Below the pieces are notes generated by a model. The model was not told where the DNA came from, did no database searches, and worked only from the letters and a program-made list of their open reading frames with translations. A program made the position numbers and the translations under genes. Positions 27,464-38,173 of a DNA stretch of 64,000 nucleotides are shown piece by piece. This DNA comes from Parabacteroides massiliensis (GTDB taxonomy: Bacteria; Bacteroidota; Bacteroidia; Bacteroidales; Tannerellaceae). The stretch lies in NCBI RefSeq assembly GCF_900155425.1, contig NZ_LT700190.1, forward strand, positions 727,386-791,385, in the 5' to 3' direction. Every line of letters starts with the position of its first letter. Positions within the stretch are counted from its first letter, which is position 1.

Positions 27464-28252
27464 ATGAAACAGGGATTATTCGCATTAGGAATGTCGGTCG
27501 TCCTATCGATCATGGCGGGCTGCCGGCCGCAACAGGAGGAATGGAAATTGGTTTGGGAGGATAACTTCGATCAAGAGAATCATTTCGATGAGGCTTCGTG
27601 GAGCAAGATACCGCGAGGAAAGTCGGACTGGAATAATTATATGTCGGACTTCGATTCTTGTTATGCCATGCGCGATGGTAATTTGGTTTTGCGTGGATTG
27701 GTCAATTATAGCTTGCCGGCCGATACAGCTCCCTTTATCACAGGAGGAGTCTATTCGAAGGGCAAGGTCGGATTTTCCGACGGACGCTTGGATATCCGTG
27801 CCAAGCTGCACGGTGCAACCGGAGCATGGCCTGCTTTCTGGCTGTTGCCGGAAAAAGAAGGTTGGCCGGATGGAGGTGAGATCGATATTATGGAACGCTT
27901 GAATAATGATTCGATTGCCTATCAGACAGTTCATTCTGCCTATACCCATGTATTGGGGATCAAAGACAATCCGAAGCAGGGAGGAATCGGTGCGATCAAC
28001 CGCGACGACTATAATGTCTACAGTGTGGAAATGTATCGGGACAGTCTCGTCTTCTTTATCAACGATACCCGCACCTTCGCTTATCCTCGTATCGAAACGG
28101 ACAAGGACGGGCAGTTCCCGTTCGCGGACAAAGAGTTTTATCTGTTGCTCGATATGCAGTTAGGTGGAAGCTGGGTGGGAGCAGTCGACTCATCCGATCT
28201 ACCTGTCGAGATGGAGATCGACTGGGTACGTTTCTATCGGAAAAATCAGTAG
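27464..28252 (+). CDS. Glycoside hydrolase family 16 lipoprotein
   Basis: 262 residues from MKQGLFALGM; the start was chosen for its lipoprotein signal with lipobox IMAGC (Cys20). The GH16 jelly roll is clear: WKLVWEDNFDQ, GGVYSKGKVGFSDGRLDIRA, WPAFWLLPE, and the catalytic GEIDIMERL (Glu139 nucleophile, Asp141, Glu144 acid/base). The family cleaves beta-1,3/1,4 glucans, galactans or keratan-type chains. The neighbours suggest a galactose/HexNAc polymer, but the substrate is inferred. A strong terminator follows 22 bp after the stop, ending the hydrolase group. Confidence 0.92.
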   Translation: MKQGLFALGMSVVLSIMAGCRPQQEEWKLVWEDNFDQENHFDEASWSKIPRGKSDWNNYMSDFDSCYAMRDGNLVLRGLVNYSLPADTAPFITGGVYSKGKVGFSDGRLDIRAKLHGATGAWPAFWLLPEKEGWPDGGEIDIMERLNNDSIAYQTVHSAYTHVLGIKDNPKQGGIGAINRDDYNVYSVEMYRDSLVFFINDTRTFAYPRIETDKDGQFPFADKEFYLLLDMQLGGSWVGAVDSSDLPVEMEIDWVRFYRKNQ

Positions 28253-28274
28253 GTATAGGTTTCTATCAGATATT

Positions 28275-28309
28275 AAAAAAGCTTTTCGTTTCTTACGGAA
28301 GGCTTTTTT
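28275..28309 (+). terminator. Rho-independent terminator after the GH16 gene
   Basis: A 15-bp stem with two G-U pairs (28275-28289 with 28295-28309) and a 5-nt loop ends in a run of six T. It separates the hydrolase group from sufS. Confidence 0.85.
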
Positions 28310-28345
28310 AGTTGTAGCAATTGGTCATTTCCCTGTTAAACATAC

Positions 28346-28353
28346 TATCTTTG
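28346..28353 (+). promoter_or_regulatory. -7 box of sufS
   Basis: TATCTTTG, a match to TAnnTTTG, lies 31 bp before the sufS start. A TTG at 28321-28323 is 22 bp upstream, slightly farther than the usual 19-21. Confidence 0.55.
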
Positions 28354-28384
28354 ACGTTTGTTATTAAGTTAAATAGTTACAGTT

Positions 28385-29599
28385 ATGTTAGATGTACAGT
28401 CTATCCGGAAGGATTTTCCGATTCTGGATCATAAGATATACGATAAGCCGCTTATTTACTTCGACAACGGAGCGACAACCCAGAAACCGCGCTGTGTGGT
28501 GGAGAAGATCGAGAGTGGTTATTATAATGTGAATGCCAATATTCACCGTGGCGTTCATTTTCTGAGCCAGGCGGCGACGGAAGCACACGAAGAAGCACGC
28601 AAGACCGTGCAGCAATTCCTGAACGCCCGCTCTTCCAACGAGATTGTTTTCACACGTGGAACGACTGAAGCGATCAATCTGGTTGCTTCCAGCTTTACCG
28701 ACGAATGTATGTCGGCCGGCGACGAGGTGATCGTTTCGGTGATGGAGCACCATTCCAATATCGTCCCCTGGCAGATACAGGCTGCCCGTAAAGGGATTGC
28801 GTTGAAAGTGATCCCGATGAACGAAAAGGGCGAATTGTGTATGGATACGTTCCGCAGTCTTTTTTCAGAACGGACAAAGCTTGTCTCGGTTACACATGTG
28901 TCGAATGTACTCGGTACGATCAATCCGGTAAAGAAGATCGTCGAAGAAGCCCATAATCACGAGGTCCCGGTACTGATCGACGGAGCGCAGGCTGTTCCCC
29001 ATCTGAAAGTGGATGTGCAGGATCTGGATGCCGAATTCTATGTGTTCTCCGGTCATAAGGTTTACGGCCCTACCGGTATCGGAGTCCTGTATGGCAAGGA
29101 AGAGTGGTTGGACAAGCTGCCGCCGTATCAGGGAGGAGGAGAGATGATCGCTTCCGTTTCCTTCGAAAAGACGACTTTCAACGAGCTGCCTTTCAAGTTC
29201 GAGGCCGGGACGCCTGATTATATAGGCAGTACGGCTTTGGCGGAAGCCTTGCGCTATGTTGAACGTTTGGGAATGGATAATATAGCGGCCTATGAAGACG
29301 GATTGCTTCGTTACGCGACCGATAAGCTGAATGCGATCGACGGTATGCGTATTTTCGGACAGGCGGCGCATAAAGGGGCGGTACTCTCTTTTCTGGTAGG
29401 TAATATCCATCATTACGATATGGGAATGTTGTTGGACCGTCTGGGCATTGCAGTCCGTACCGGACATCATTGTGCCCAGCCGTTGATGCAGGATTTAGGA
29501 ATCGAGGGGACGGTTCGCGCCTCTTTCTCGTTCTACAATACAAAAGAAGAAATAGACGCTTTTGTTGCCGGTATCGAACGGGTGCGGAAGATGTTCTGA
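28385..29599 (+). CDS. sufS: Cysteine desulfurase SufS
   Basis: 404 residues, full length for the SufS/CsdA (group II) desulfurases. It begins with the typical IRKDFPILDHKIYDKPLIYFDNGATTQKP; the PLP lysine is in FSGHKVYGPTG (Lys225) and the persulfide cysteine in RTGHHCAQP (Cys363). It takes sulfur from cysteine for Fe-S cluster assembly, and its usual partner SufE is encoded 3 kb away (32628-33056), not next to it. The remaining suf genes are not in the window. It has its own promoter. Confidence 0.95.
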   Translation: MLDVQSIRKDFPILDHKIYDKPLIYFDNGATTQKPRCVVEKIESGYYNVNANIHRGVHFLSQAATEAHEEARKTVQQFLNARSSNEIVFTRGTTEAINLVASSFTDECMSAGDEVIVSVMEHHSNIVPWQIQAARKGIALKVIPMNEKGELCMDTFRSLFSERTKLVSVTHVSNVLGTINPVKKIVEEAHNHEVPVLIDGAQAVPHLKVDVQDLDAEFYVFSGHKVYGPTGIGVLYGKEEWLDKLPPYQGGGEMIASVSFEKTTFNELPFKFEAGTPDYIGSTALAEALRYVERLGMDNIAAYEDGLLRYATDKLNAIDGMRIFGQAAHKGAVLSFLVGNIHHYDMGMLLDRLGIAVRTGHHCAQPLMQDLGIEGTVRASFSFYNTKEEIDAFVAGIERVRKMF

Positions 29600-29619
29600 A
29601 TAGATGGGATGGAGTAATA

Positions 29620-30027
29620 ATGATGTTGTATTACCTGAAGAAATATCCGATCTCGCTGACGATTATCGCAGTGGTGATCTATCTCTCTTTCTTTAAACCG
29701 CCTTCTTTGGAGGTGGGCAAGATTGTGGGGATAGACAAAGTGGCCCATATCTGTATGTATGCCGGTTTGTCCGGTATACTGTGGATCGAGTTCCTGCGCA
29801 ACCATCGCAAATACGACGATGTCTTGTGGCATGCCTGGATCGGAGCTGTCCTGTGCCCGGTCTTGATGAGCGGAGCAATCGAACTTTTGCAGGAATACTG
29901 TACGACCTATCGTGGTGGCGACTGGTTCGATTTCCTCGCGAATATCTGCGGTGTCGCTCTTGCAACGCTCTTCTCCTATTTCATCCTTCGTCCCTGGATG
30001 ATGAAAAGAAAGACTGGTATTCATTAG
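29620..30027 (+). CDS. VanZ-family membrane protein
   Basis: 135 residues with about four membrane helices (LTIIAVVIYLSFF, VAHICMYAGLSGILWIEF, AWIGAVLCPVLMSGAIELLQ, ANICGVALATLFSYFIL). The VanZ-like signature is the pair DKVAHICMY and GAIELLQEY...RGGDWFDFLANICG. The family is linked to glycopeptide tolerance in one case, but most members have no known function. The gene starts 20 bp after sufS and is likely in its transcript. The start MMLYYLKKYP was chosen because the frame upstream lies inside sufS. Confidence 0.85.
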   Translation: MMLYYLKKYPISLTIIAVVIYLSFFKPPSLEVGKIVGIDKVAHICMYAGLSGILWIEFLRNHRKYDDVLWHAWIGAVLCPVLMSGAIELLQEYCTTYRGGDWFDFLANICGVALATLFSYFILRPWMMKRKTGIH

Positions 30028-30080
30028 TTTATGTGTCGGAAGAGTGTTACTTTTGTATTGTATCAAAATTCAGATGTCTT

Positions 30081-30338
30081 ATGACTGCATTGGAATTACA
30101 AGAACGTAAAAACCGGGCGTTGGATATTTTGCAAGCTTGCAATAGCGAGGAGGCAATATCCTATATGGAAAGTCTTGCCCGTAAGTTGATTAAGATTGAA
30201 AAAGCGGAACTGAAACGTCCGAATTGCTTCACGTTGGAGGAGGTGAAGGAGATGTTGAAGGAAACAAATCGGGATAAGGAAAACGGAATTTACGTTTCTG
30301 AACAGGAAATGCGTGATTTCTTTCAATCTTTTCATTGA
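30081..30338 (+). CDS. Antitoxin of a ParE/RelE-type toxin-antitoxin pair
   Basis: 85 residues: a helical N-terminal half (MTALELQERKNRALDILQAC) and a C-terminal half rich in charged residues (EEVKEMLKETNRDKEN) that would wrap around the toxin. No clear DNA-binding fold is recognisable, but the size, the position directly before a ParE-like gene and the 1-nt overlap of stop and start (TGATG at 30336-30340) are typical of such antitoxins. It resembles small hypothetical antitoxins of Bacteroidota rather than named ones. Confidence 0.7.
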   Translation: MTALELQERKNRALDILQACNSEEAISYMESLARKLIKIEKAELKRPNCFTLEEVKEMLKETNRDKENGIYVSEQEMRDFFQSFH

Positions 30339-30655
30339 TGGAAATTCGGTCAAGTAAGCTTTTCAAGCGACAAGTGGCAGACTTAGTTTGTTATTTAAAA
30401 GTGACTTTTGGTAAACGGATTGCTTTTCGTGTTAAAAATGAGATTGAGGAAAAGGTTTTCCTTTTGAAATTATTTCCTAATATGGGGACTGTCGAATCAC
30501 TTTTGGAAGAAGAACCTTTGGTCTACCGTTATCTTGTTATTAAGCATAATAAAATACTTTATACGGTCGAAGAAAATTATGTATTTATCCATTTGTTGTG
30601 GGATTGCAGACGAGATCCCATTCATTTGATGGATTTGATAAAAGAAGTTGATTAA
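30338..30655 (+). CDS. ParE/RelE-superfamily toxin
   Basis: 105 residues from the ATG that overlaps the antitoxin stop. The pattern is that of the RelE/ParE fold: an N-terminal strand and two helices ([40 protein letters not shown]), then [10 protein letters not shown] and a beta-sheet ending [20 protein letters not shown] and [10 protein letters not shown]. Members either poison gyrase or cut mRNA on the ribosome; sequence alone cannot decide. It sits between the vanZ-like gene and rnhB and ends 2 bp before rnhB. Confidence 0.78.
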   Translation: MEIRSSKLFKRQVADLVCYLKVTFGKRIAFRVKNEIEEKVFLLKLFPNMGTVESLLEEEPLVYRYLVIKHNKILYTVEENYVFIHLLWDCRRDPIHLMDLIKEVD

Positions 30656-30657
30656 CC

Positions 30658-31257
30658 ATGTTACTACCCTACTTAGAAGCAAATCGCATAGAAGCCGGTT
30701 GTGATGAGGCCGGCCGTGGATGTTTGGCGGGTTCGGTGTATGCTGCTGCAGTTATCTTGCCGCCGGATTTTCATAATGAAGACTTGAACGACAGTAAGCA
30801 ATTGAGTGAAAAGAAACGTTATGCGCTCCGTCCGATTATCGAGCGTGAGGCGATTGCTTGGGCTGTCGGTATCGTTACGCCCGAAGAAATTGACAAGATC
30901 AATATCCTGAAAGCCTCTTTCCTTGCCATGCACCGGGCCATTGACCAGTTGAAGGTCAAGCCGGAACATCTGTTGATCGACGGGAACCGCTTTACGCCTT
31001 ATCCCGGTCTCAAACATACGACTGTCGTAAAAGGAGACGGCAAATATCTAAGCATTGCCGCCGCTTCCATTCTGGCGAAAACCTATCGTGACGACTATAT
31101 GAACAGCCTCGATCGGGAATATCCCGCCTATCATTGGAAGGAAAACAAAGGCTATCCCACAAAAGCCCATCGTGAAGCCATCCGGGAATGCGGGATAACC
31201 CCTTATCATCGCAAAACATTTACTTTGCTGCCGGAACAGTTGGAGTTGCAGTTTTGA
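30658..31257 (+). CDS. rnhB: Ribonuclease HII
   Basis: 199 residues, standard length. The active-site segment [12 protein letters not shown] holds the first two carboxylates (Asp16, Glu17), with LLIDGN and the later YRDDYM and [11 protein letters not shown] motifs typical of the family. It removes ribonucleotides from DNA. It starts 2 bp after the toxin gene, so the pair may be co-transcribed with rnhB. The gene converges on the propeller lipoprotein gene, leaving only 8 bp between stops. Confidence 0.95.
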   Translation: MLLPYLEANRIEAGCDEAGRGCLAGSVYAAAVILPPDFHNEDLNDSKQLSEKKRYALRPIIEREAIAWAVGIVTPEEIDKINILKASFLAMHRAIDQLKVKPEHLLIDGNRFTPYPGLKHTTVVKGDGKYLSIAAASILAKTYRDDYMNSLDREYPAYHWKENKGYPTKAHREAIRECGITPYHRKTFTLLPEQLELQF

Positions 31258-31265
31258 CGGAAATT

Positions 31266-32417
31266 TTATTTTTGTTTCTGTTTGATCAACATGATGACCG
31301 GGTTGGATTCTTCATTCAATTCGGAAGCGATTTCTTTCAATCTGCCTTTTAGCCGGCCCCTTTCATAATCTTGAATGAGATCTGCCGCTTCTAAATGTTG
31401 CCAGGAAGGAATTTCGCCATTTATCGGTCTTCTTGAATTTAAGTAGACTGTTTCTTCGCCGGTATAATCTCCATTATGGACTTTGCTCCTGAAGAAAGCC
31501 TTTTCTCGTTTGTCGTACAATAAATTAGTTGTTGAAAACTCTATTGTCTTTTCGATTGCATCCATAAAATAGTAATGGTCGGTAAAGAGGCTCGGCAAAA
31601 GAATTACTTCCGGGGTCATGGATTGGATAGAAGGAACTCTTGCGATAAGTGGTGTCAAGGTATGATCCGGCAAATACTGATACAAGGTGTCGGCCGAATA
31701 TTCCGTCAAAATATAACCGTTATAATAAGGCATGATCGGATGTTTGCATTGAGGAGAATAAACAAAATACTGCCCCTCTACAGTTTTATCTTCGACCCAG
31801 ACATAGATGCTTTTCTTCTCTTTAAAAGGAATTGTGATTTCTTGGGTGATGCTGCCGTCCTGTTTTGATATGAGCATGAACGACTGTCCGGTATTCCTTG
31901 GAAAATCATCATGGCAAATTAAATTATCCTTGTCAAAATTGTACATTTCAAAAAGTGAGAACTCTTTTTGAATCGGTAGGTCCCGTTTGAAATTTCCTTC
32001 CAGGTCATAGACTTGTATTTTCTTTGCAAAACTGTTGTTGACAAATATTTCCCCTTTTTCTTCATCTAAAATGATTCTTGAATAAGAACTGTATTCTTCA
32101 TTGCCTTGGCCTTTCCGGTTTATCTTTTTTAAGGCTTTCCCTTTTCGGTCGAAGATAAAAATATTACCGTCGCCATTGAAATTTGTCGCGACGATGACAT
32201 CCTTGCCGACTCCCCATAAACTCCCCATACAAAGAAATTCATCTGTTGTTTCCAATGGGATATACTCCACATCCATAAAATCTTGGAGAATCAATTCTTT
32301 ATAAGGATATTTTGTTGTGACATCTACCGTGCTTACTTCATTTGCCGGTTGGTTGTTCTTCCCACATCCGGTCATGACGGACAGGAACATGATTAAAATT
32401 GTATTTGCTTTTTTCAT
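31266..32417 (-). CDS. Six-bladed beta-propeller lipoprotein
   Basis: 383 residues, lipobox MTGC (Cys18). The sequence FMDVEYIPLETTDEFLCMGS, then IFIFDRKGKALKKINRKGQGNEEY and IFVNNSFAKKIQVYDLEGNF show the repeated strand pattern of the Bacteroidota six-bladed beta-propeller (DUF4934-like, NHL-related) family. It should sit in the periplasm or at the surface. These proteins are very common in Bacteroides and Parabacteroides, often near regulators; no enzyme activity is known to me. No operon partner is present. Confidence 0.8.
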   Translation of the reverse strand: MKKANTILIMFLSVMTGCGKNNQPANEVSTVDVTTKYPYKELILQDFMDVEYIPLETTDEFLCMGSLWGVGKDVIVATNFNGDGNIFIFDRKGKALKKINRKGQGNEEYSSYSRIILDEEKGEIFVNNSFAKKIQVYDLEGNFKRDLPIQKEFSLFEMYNFDKDNLICHDDFPRNTGQSFMLISKQDGSITQEITIPFKEKKSIYVWVEDKTVEGQYFVYSPQCKHPIMPYYNGYILTEYSADTLYQYLPDHTLTPLIARVPSIQSMTPEVILLPSLFTDHYYFMDAIEKTIEFSTTNLLYDKREKAFFRSKVHNGDYTGEETVYLNSRRPINGEIPSWQHLEAADLIQDYERGRLKGRLKEIASELNEESNPVIMLIKQKQK

Positions 32418-32583
32418 GGTATTATCATTATTTGATTTTCAGCTTATTACTATATGTTCGCAAATATACTGAAAAATAGTAAGCATGAAAGTCTTTTTCA
32501 AGTTAAACGTTATTAATGGCAAGAAGTGCCTATTGGGGAGGGAGTGTGGTAAGTATCTGTTTAAAACATATATGATTTGATTT

Positions 32584-32623
32584 CAAAACACCTATGCTTT
32601 GCATTCAAAACATAGGTGTTTTG
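32584..32623 (-). terminator. Terminator after sufE
   Basis: A perfect 13-bp stem (CAAAACACCTATG at 32584-32596 with its complement at 32611-32623) lies 4 bp past the sufE stop. On the minus strand the outer end of the stem is T-rich. Confidence 0.7.
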
Positions 32624-32627
32624 GAGA

Positions 32628-33056
32628 TCACCCTTGCTGTTCCTTGGTGCGGAATGCCAGTGCGTACATACGCATCTGTTTGACCATTGCCACCAGGCCG
32701 TTCGAGCGGGTAGGGCTGAGATGTTCTTTCAGGCCGATCTTTTCAATGAAGTAGAGGTCGGCATCCAGTATTTCCTGCGGAGTATGACCGGACAGGATGC
32801 TGATCAACAAAGAAACGATCCCTTTGACGATAACCGCATCACTCTCGCCTTTGAACAGGATCTTGCCATCCACATAATCCGCCTGCAACCAGACACGGCT
32901 CTGGCAACCCTCGATCAGGTTGCTCTCCGTTTTATACTTTTCCTCCAAAGGGGGAAGCGAGTTACCCAAGTCTATCAGTAACGCATACTTGTCCATCCAG
33001 TCGTCGAAGTCAGCAAACTCTTCGATGACATTGTCTTGAAGTTCATTAATACTCAT
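32628..33056 (-). CDS. sufE: SufE-family sulfur acceptor
   Basis: 142 residues, normal for SufE. The N-terminal IEEFADFDDWMDKYALLIDLG and the sulfur-accepting cysteine in LIEGCQSRVWL (Cys51) are diagnostic, followed by GIVSLLISILSGHTPQEIL. SufE takes persulfide sulfur from SufS and raises its activity; sufS is found 3 kb away on the other strand. The gene is followed by its own terminator, and the M28 peptidase gene lies 29 bp upstream on the same strand. Confidence 0.93.
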   Translation of the reverse strand: MSINELQDNVIEEFADFDDWMDKYALLIDLGNSLPPLEEKYKTESNLIEGCQSRVWLQADYVDGKILFKGESDAVIVKGIVSLLISILSGHTPQEILDADLYFIEKIGLKEHLSPTRSNGLVAMVKQMRMYALAFRTKEQQG

Positions 33057-33085
33057 CTTCTTATGATTTTTTTAATTGTCAGTTC

Positions 33086-34084
33086 TCAATTCGTATATAC
33101 TACTTCCAGTACTGTCTGTCCTACGGCTTTCAGTACGTTTTTGTCTATATTCCCCATATTGTCGTTCTGCGTATGCCAGTGGTCACGGAAACCTTTGTTC
33201 GAGTTCGGGTCGTAGTTGATAATGTCCAAGCAAGGAATCCCTGTTTCTTCTATGACCGCTTCATGATCGTCCGTCACGCCGCCACCGTTCGCATTGATGA
33301 AATATTTGCCGTATCCTAAGTTTCGGGCTGCTTCCCACACTTCGTCCACATAGCGGGCTGCATATTTCATGGAAATATATTCTTTATAGAAGACCGCATC
33401 TTTGGCTCCTACCATGTCGAGCAGGATACCGAACTTGGCCTTATAGCCCGGTTTGTGCGGATTCTTCCCCCAGAAACGGCTGCCGAGACACCAGGTGTCG
33501 CTGCTGTCGCCGTATTTGTTTTTGGCAAATTCAGGGACTCCGTAATCTTCGGCATCGAAGAAAATGATGTCCACTCCTACGTTGGGAGCTTTCATCCCTA
33601 TTTGGCGGGCGATCTCCAACAGGGCGCCAACTCCGCTTGCCCCGTCATCAGCGCCATCCAACGGTTTCTTATGGTTGGCCGGGTCGGGATCGTGGTCCGA
33701 ATACGGACGTGTGTCCCAATGGGCGAAAAGCAGGATGCGTTTGTCATTGTCGGGGTTGAAGGAACCGATGATGTTACGCGATTCCAGCGGAGTCCCGTCG
33801 TATGCCCTGAGCGTAGCTTCCTGTTCGTAGACCTGCGCTCCGAAACGCTTCAGCTCGGATGCCAGGTAATCGCCACAAGCCTTGTGGGCCGGCGTGTTCG
33901 GGACACGGTGACCGAATGATACCTGTTTCCCGACATAAGCATAGGCACTGTCCGCATCAAATGACGGGGCAGTTGTTGCCGGAGCTTTCTTCACTTCCGT
34001 GACGGGAGCCGATGTCTCGCCGGCTCCTTTCTGACCGCATGAGAACAGGGTCATGGAGAATAATAATAAAATCAGTTTAGTCAT
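33086..34084 (-). CDS. M28-family peptidase / glutaminyl cyclase-like lipoprotein
   Basis: 332 residues from MTKLILLLFSMTLFSC; this start gives a lipobox (LFSC, Cys16), whereas the longer frame would run into the neighbouring gene. The zinc-site segments of the M28 fold are present: FAHWDTRPYSDHD, LDGADDGASGVGALLE, IIFFDAEDYG, and TDDHEAVIE near the C-terminus. Bacteroidota proteins with this pattern are glutaminyl-peptide cyclases (M28E-like) or aminopeptidases, and the YSDHDP form favours the cyclase. It would act on peptides in the periplasm or at the surface. Confidence 0.83.
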   Translation of the reverse strand: MTKLILLLFSMTLFSCGQKGAGETSAPVTEVKKAPATTAPSFDADSAYAYVGKQVSFGHRVPNTPAHKACGDYLASELKRFGAQVYEQEATLRAYDGTPLESRNIIGSFNPDNDKRILLFAHWDTRPYSDHDPDPANHKKPLDGADDGASGVGALLEIARQIGMKAPNVGVDIIFFDAEDYGVPEFAKNKYGDSSDTWCLGSRFWGKNPHKPGYKAKFGILLDMVGAKDAVFYKEYISMKYAARYVDEVWEAARNLGYGKYFINANGGGVTDDHEAVIEETGIPCLDIINYDPNSNKGFRDHWHTQNDNMGNIDKNVLKAVGQTVLEVVYTN

Positions 34085-34104
34085 ATCCTGTCGTTTATAA
34101 GGAG

Positions 34105-35874
34105 TTATCGGGGAGCGGATTGCGCCTTGTTCATCACGCGCAACAGGTTGCCTCCCCATATTTTAGCAATATCATTTTCTGTATATCCTTCTTTTAAAAG
34201 GCGCATGGTGATGTTTATCAGTTCGTTGCTTGCCCGGCAGCCGATCAGTTCGCCATCACCGTCGAAGTCGGAGCCGATCCCGACATGGTCGATCCCGATC
34301 AGGTCCACGATATGGTCGATATGGCGGATCGCATCGCTCAGAGACGCTTTTTCGGCATCTTCGTTGATGAACCCTTTGTAGAGGCATATCTGTGCGACAC
34401 CTCCCTGTTCGGCGAGCGCTTTCAGTTGTTCGTCCGTCAGGTTGCGCGGATGGTTGCAAAGTGCACGGGCGGAAGAGTGGGAAGCGATAATCGGATAGGC
34501 GCTTGTTTCGAGCGCATCGTAGAACGTACTTTCCGCAGCATGCGAGATGTCGACCAGTACGCCCGATTCATTCATTTTGCGGACGACCTCTTTCCCGAAA
34601 GGACTGAGACCGTTCCATTCCGCGTCTCCTCTTGCCGAGTCGCACAGGTCGTTGCTCCCATTGTGGCAGAGAGTAATATAGGATACACCCATTTTACGGA
34701 AACGGACGACATTCTCGATGTCCTTGCCTATCGCGTACCCGTTTTCCACACCCAACATGATTGCTTTCTTTCCGGCCGCTTTCAGCGTGTGGACTTCCTG
34801 TGGCGTGCAGGCGATGCACATGCGGGAACGGTTCAGCTCCATCTGCCGGTGTATTTCCTGCAGGCGGTTCATGGCGAAGTTTGTCGCTTGCAGCAGTGAG
34901 GCGTCGTCTCTCGGTCCCTGCGGAATATAGGCGACCATGATCACCGCGTCTATCAGTCCCTCTTCCATGAAGGGAAGGTTCACTTTGCCGCCCTCTTTCA
35001 GCCCGATGTTGAATTCGCCCGGAAAGATCATCGGGGTGTCGGTATGGGAGTCGAGCGTCACGTTCCGATGGTGGATACGTTTGGCCTCTTTGAACAGGCG
35101 GGACGATTCGACATGATACCTGAAAAGTTTCAACATCTGTTCGTCGTCGTTGGCTGCCATTGCTTCGGGATGCCACTGGACGCTGAATATTTCTTTTTCC
35201 GGATGTTCCATCGCTTCGTTGATCCCGTCGGGAGCTGTCGCCGTAGCGGTAAATTCAGGGGCCAGTTCGCTGATTGCCTGATGATGGAAGGAGTTGACCA
35301 AAAGTTCTTTTTCGCCGTCCAGCATGGTGCGGAGCTTCGAAGGGCCTTCGTTCAGCATGACGGAATGGGAAGCCTGTTCGCGGGGAAGCGTCTGGCTGTG
35401 TTTCAGCGGTTTTTGATTGTGTTGGGTATGGATATCCTGGTATACGCTCCCGCCGAATGCGACGTTCAGTATCTGATGTCCGCGACATATCCCCATGACC
35501 GGCAATTGTCGGTTGGTTGCCAAGCGGAGCAATATCAGGTCGTATTCGTCCCGGTAGGTATCCACATCCTGCAAGGCGGGAATCGGTTCTTCCTGTATGT
35601 AAAGAGGGTTGATGTCGCCACCACCGCTCATGACCAATCCGTCCAACCCGTTCACGATTGCCGTCAATGCTTCGATATCCGTAATGGCCGGGATCAGTAC
35701 CGGGGCACCGCCGGCTTTCAGTACCGCCTGCACATAAGTCTCGGCGATACAGGAAAGTCCGTCTTTCCGATTGGCGGATATTCCTATACGGGGAGGTTGA
35801 AGACTTTCTTTTTTCGGAATATAAAGATCCACTTCCCTGTAAAGGGCCTCTAAATTCGGACGACGGAGCTTCAT
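34105..35874 (-). CDS. Fusion of class I glutamine amidotransferase (peptidase C26) and membrane dipeptidase (M19)
   Basis: 589 residues without a signal peptide. Residues 28-255 form a gamma-glutamyl-hydrolase-type GATase: the nucleophile is in VMGICRGHQ (Cys130) and the His-Glu pair in QWHPE (His235, Glu237). From about 272 the M19 dipeptidase begins with the metal motif DSHTDTP, then MLGVENGYAIG, TLCHNGSNDLCDS, ISHAAESTFYDAL, ASHSSARALC and GIGSDFDGD. The two enzymes would remove gamma-glutamyl groups and split the dipeptides, suggesting peptide or glutathione-type catabolism in the cytoplasm. Such fusions occur in Bacteroidota. Confidence 0.88.
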   Translation of the reverse strand: MKLRRPNLEALYREVDLYIPKKESLQPPRIGISANRKDGLSCIAETYVQAVLKAGGAPVLIPAITDIEALTAIVNGLDGLVMSGGGDINPLYIQEEPIPALQDVDTYRDEYDLILLRLATNRQLPVMGICRGHQILNVAFGGSVYQDIHTQHNQKPLKHSQTLPREQASHSVMLNEGPSKLRTMLDGEKELLVNSFHHQAISELAPEFTATATAPDGINEAMEHPEKEIFSVQWHPEAMAANDDEQMLKLFRYHVESSRLFKEAKRIHHRNVTLDSHTDTPMIFPGEFNIGLKEGGKVNLPFMEEGLIDAVIMVAYIPQGPRDDASLLQATNFAMNRLQEIHRQMELNRSRMCIACTPQEVHTLKAAGKKAIMLGVENGYAIGKDIENVVRFRKMGVSYITLCHNGSNDLCDSARGDAEWNGLSPFGKEVVRKMNESGVLVDISHAAESTFYDALETSAYPIIASHSSARALCNHPRNLTDEQLKALAEQGGVAQICLYKGFINEDAEKASLSDAIRHIDHIVDLIGIDHVGIGSDFDGDGELIGCRASNELINITMRLLKEGYTENDIAKIWGGNLLRVMNKAQSAPR

Positions 35875-35880
35875 GTCTCT

Positions 35881-35963
35881 ATGATTTATAATTTATGATT
35901 TCTGAATTATGATTTATAATTTATGAATTATTATCGGTGCATAAATCATAAATTATAAATCAT
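35881..35963. repeat. AT-only direct and inverted repeats between gyrB and the fusion gene
   Basis: An 18-bp unit, ATGATTTATAATTTATGA, occurs twice in direct orientation (35881-35898 and 35909-35926) and once exactly inverted (35946-35963). It fills the whole gap after the gyrB stop. It can form a hairpin and may terminate gyrB, or be a miniature repeat element. Confidence 0.65.
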
Positions 35964-35969
35964 AAATCT

Positions 35970-37931
<1,962 letters not shown>

Positions 37932-38043
37932 TTATCGTTTAAAATCTGTAATTATCTGTCTTTCTAAAAAAGCTAACAAATATAGTGAAAATAATTAATT
38001 TAGCAGGTAAAGAGAGTGTGAAAATAGTCAAATGGTGGGATGC

Positions 38044-38086
38044 AACAAAAAAAGAGACAAAGTTCAACTTTGTCTCTTTTTTTGTT
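38044..38086 (-). terminator. Terminator after tRNA-Glu
   Basis: A perfect 21-bp inverted repeat (38044-38064 with 38066-38086), with GAGACAAAG at its core and A7/T7 arms, starts 4 bp beyond the tRNA 3' end. On the minus strand it ends the rpsT/tRNA transcript before gyrB. Confidence 0.9.
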
Positions 38087-38089
38087 AAG

Positions 38090-38161
38090 TAGCCCGTGGG
38101 GGAATCGAACCCCCCTTTCAAGAATGAAAATCTTGCGTCCTAACCGATAGACGAACGGGCC
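38090..38161 (-). tRNA. tRNA-Glu (anticodon TTC)
   Basis: Cloverleaf: acceptor GGCCCGT/ACGGGCT with discriminator A, D-arm with GGTTAG, anticodon stem CAAGA/TCTTG around loop TTTTCAT (anticodon TTC), and T-arm GGGGG-TTCGATT-CCCCC. CCA is not encoded. It is identical to the copy at 38523-38594; together they flank rpsT. Confidence 0.95.
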
Positions 38162-38173
38162 ATCAGGTTTAAA

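Noticed and set aside
34285..35853. Several 130-270 codon plus-strand frames
   Set aside because: Antisense to the GATase-M19 fusion gene, which has all catalytic motifs in its own frame.
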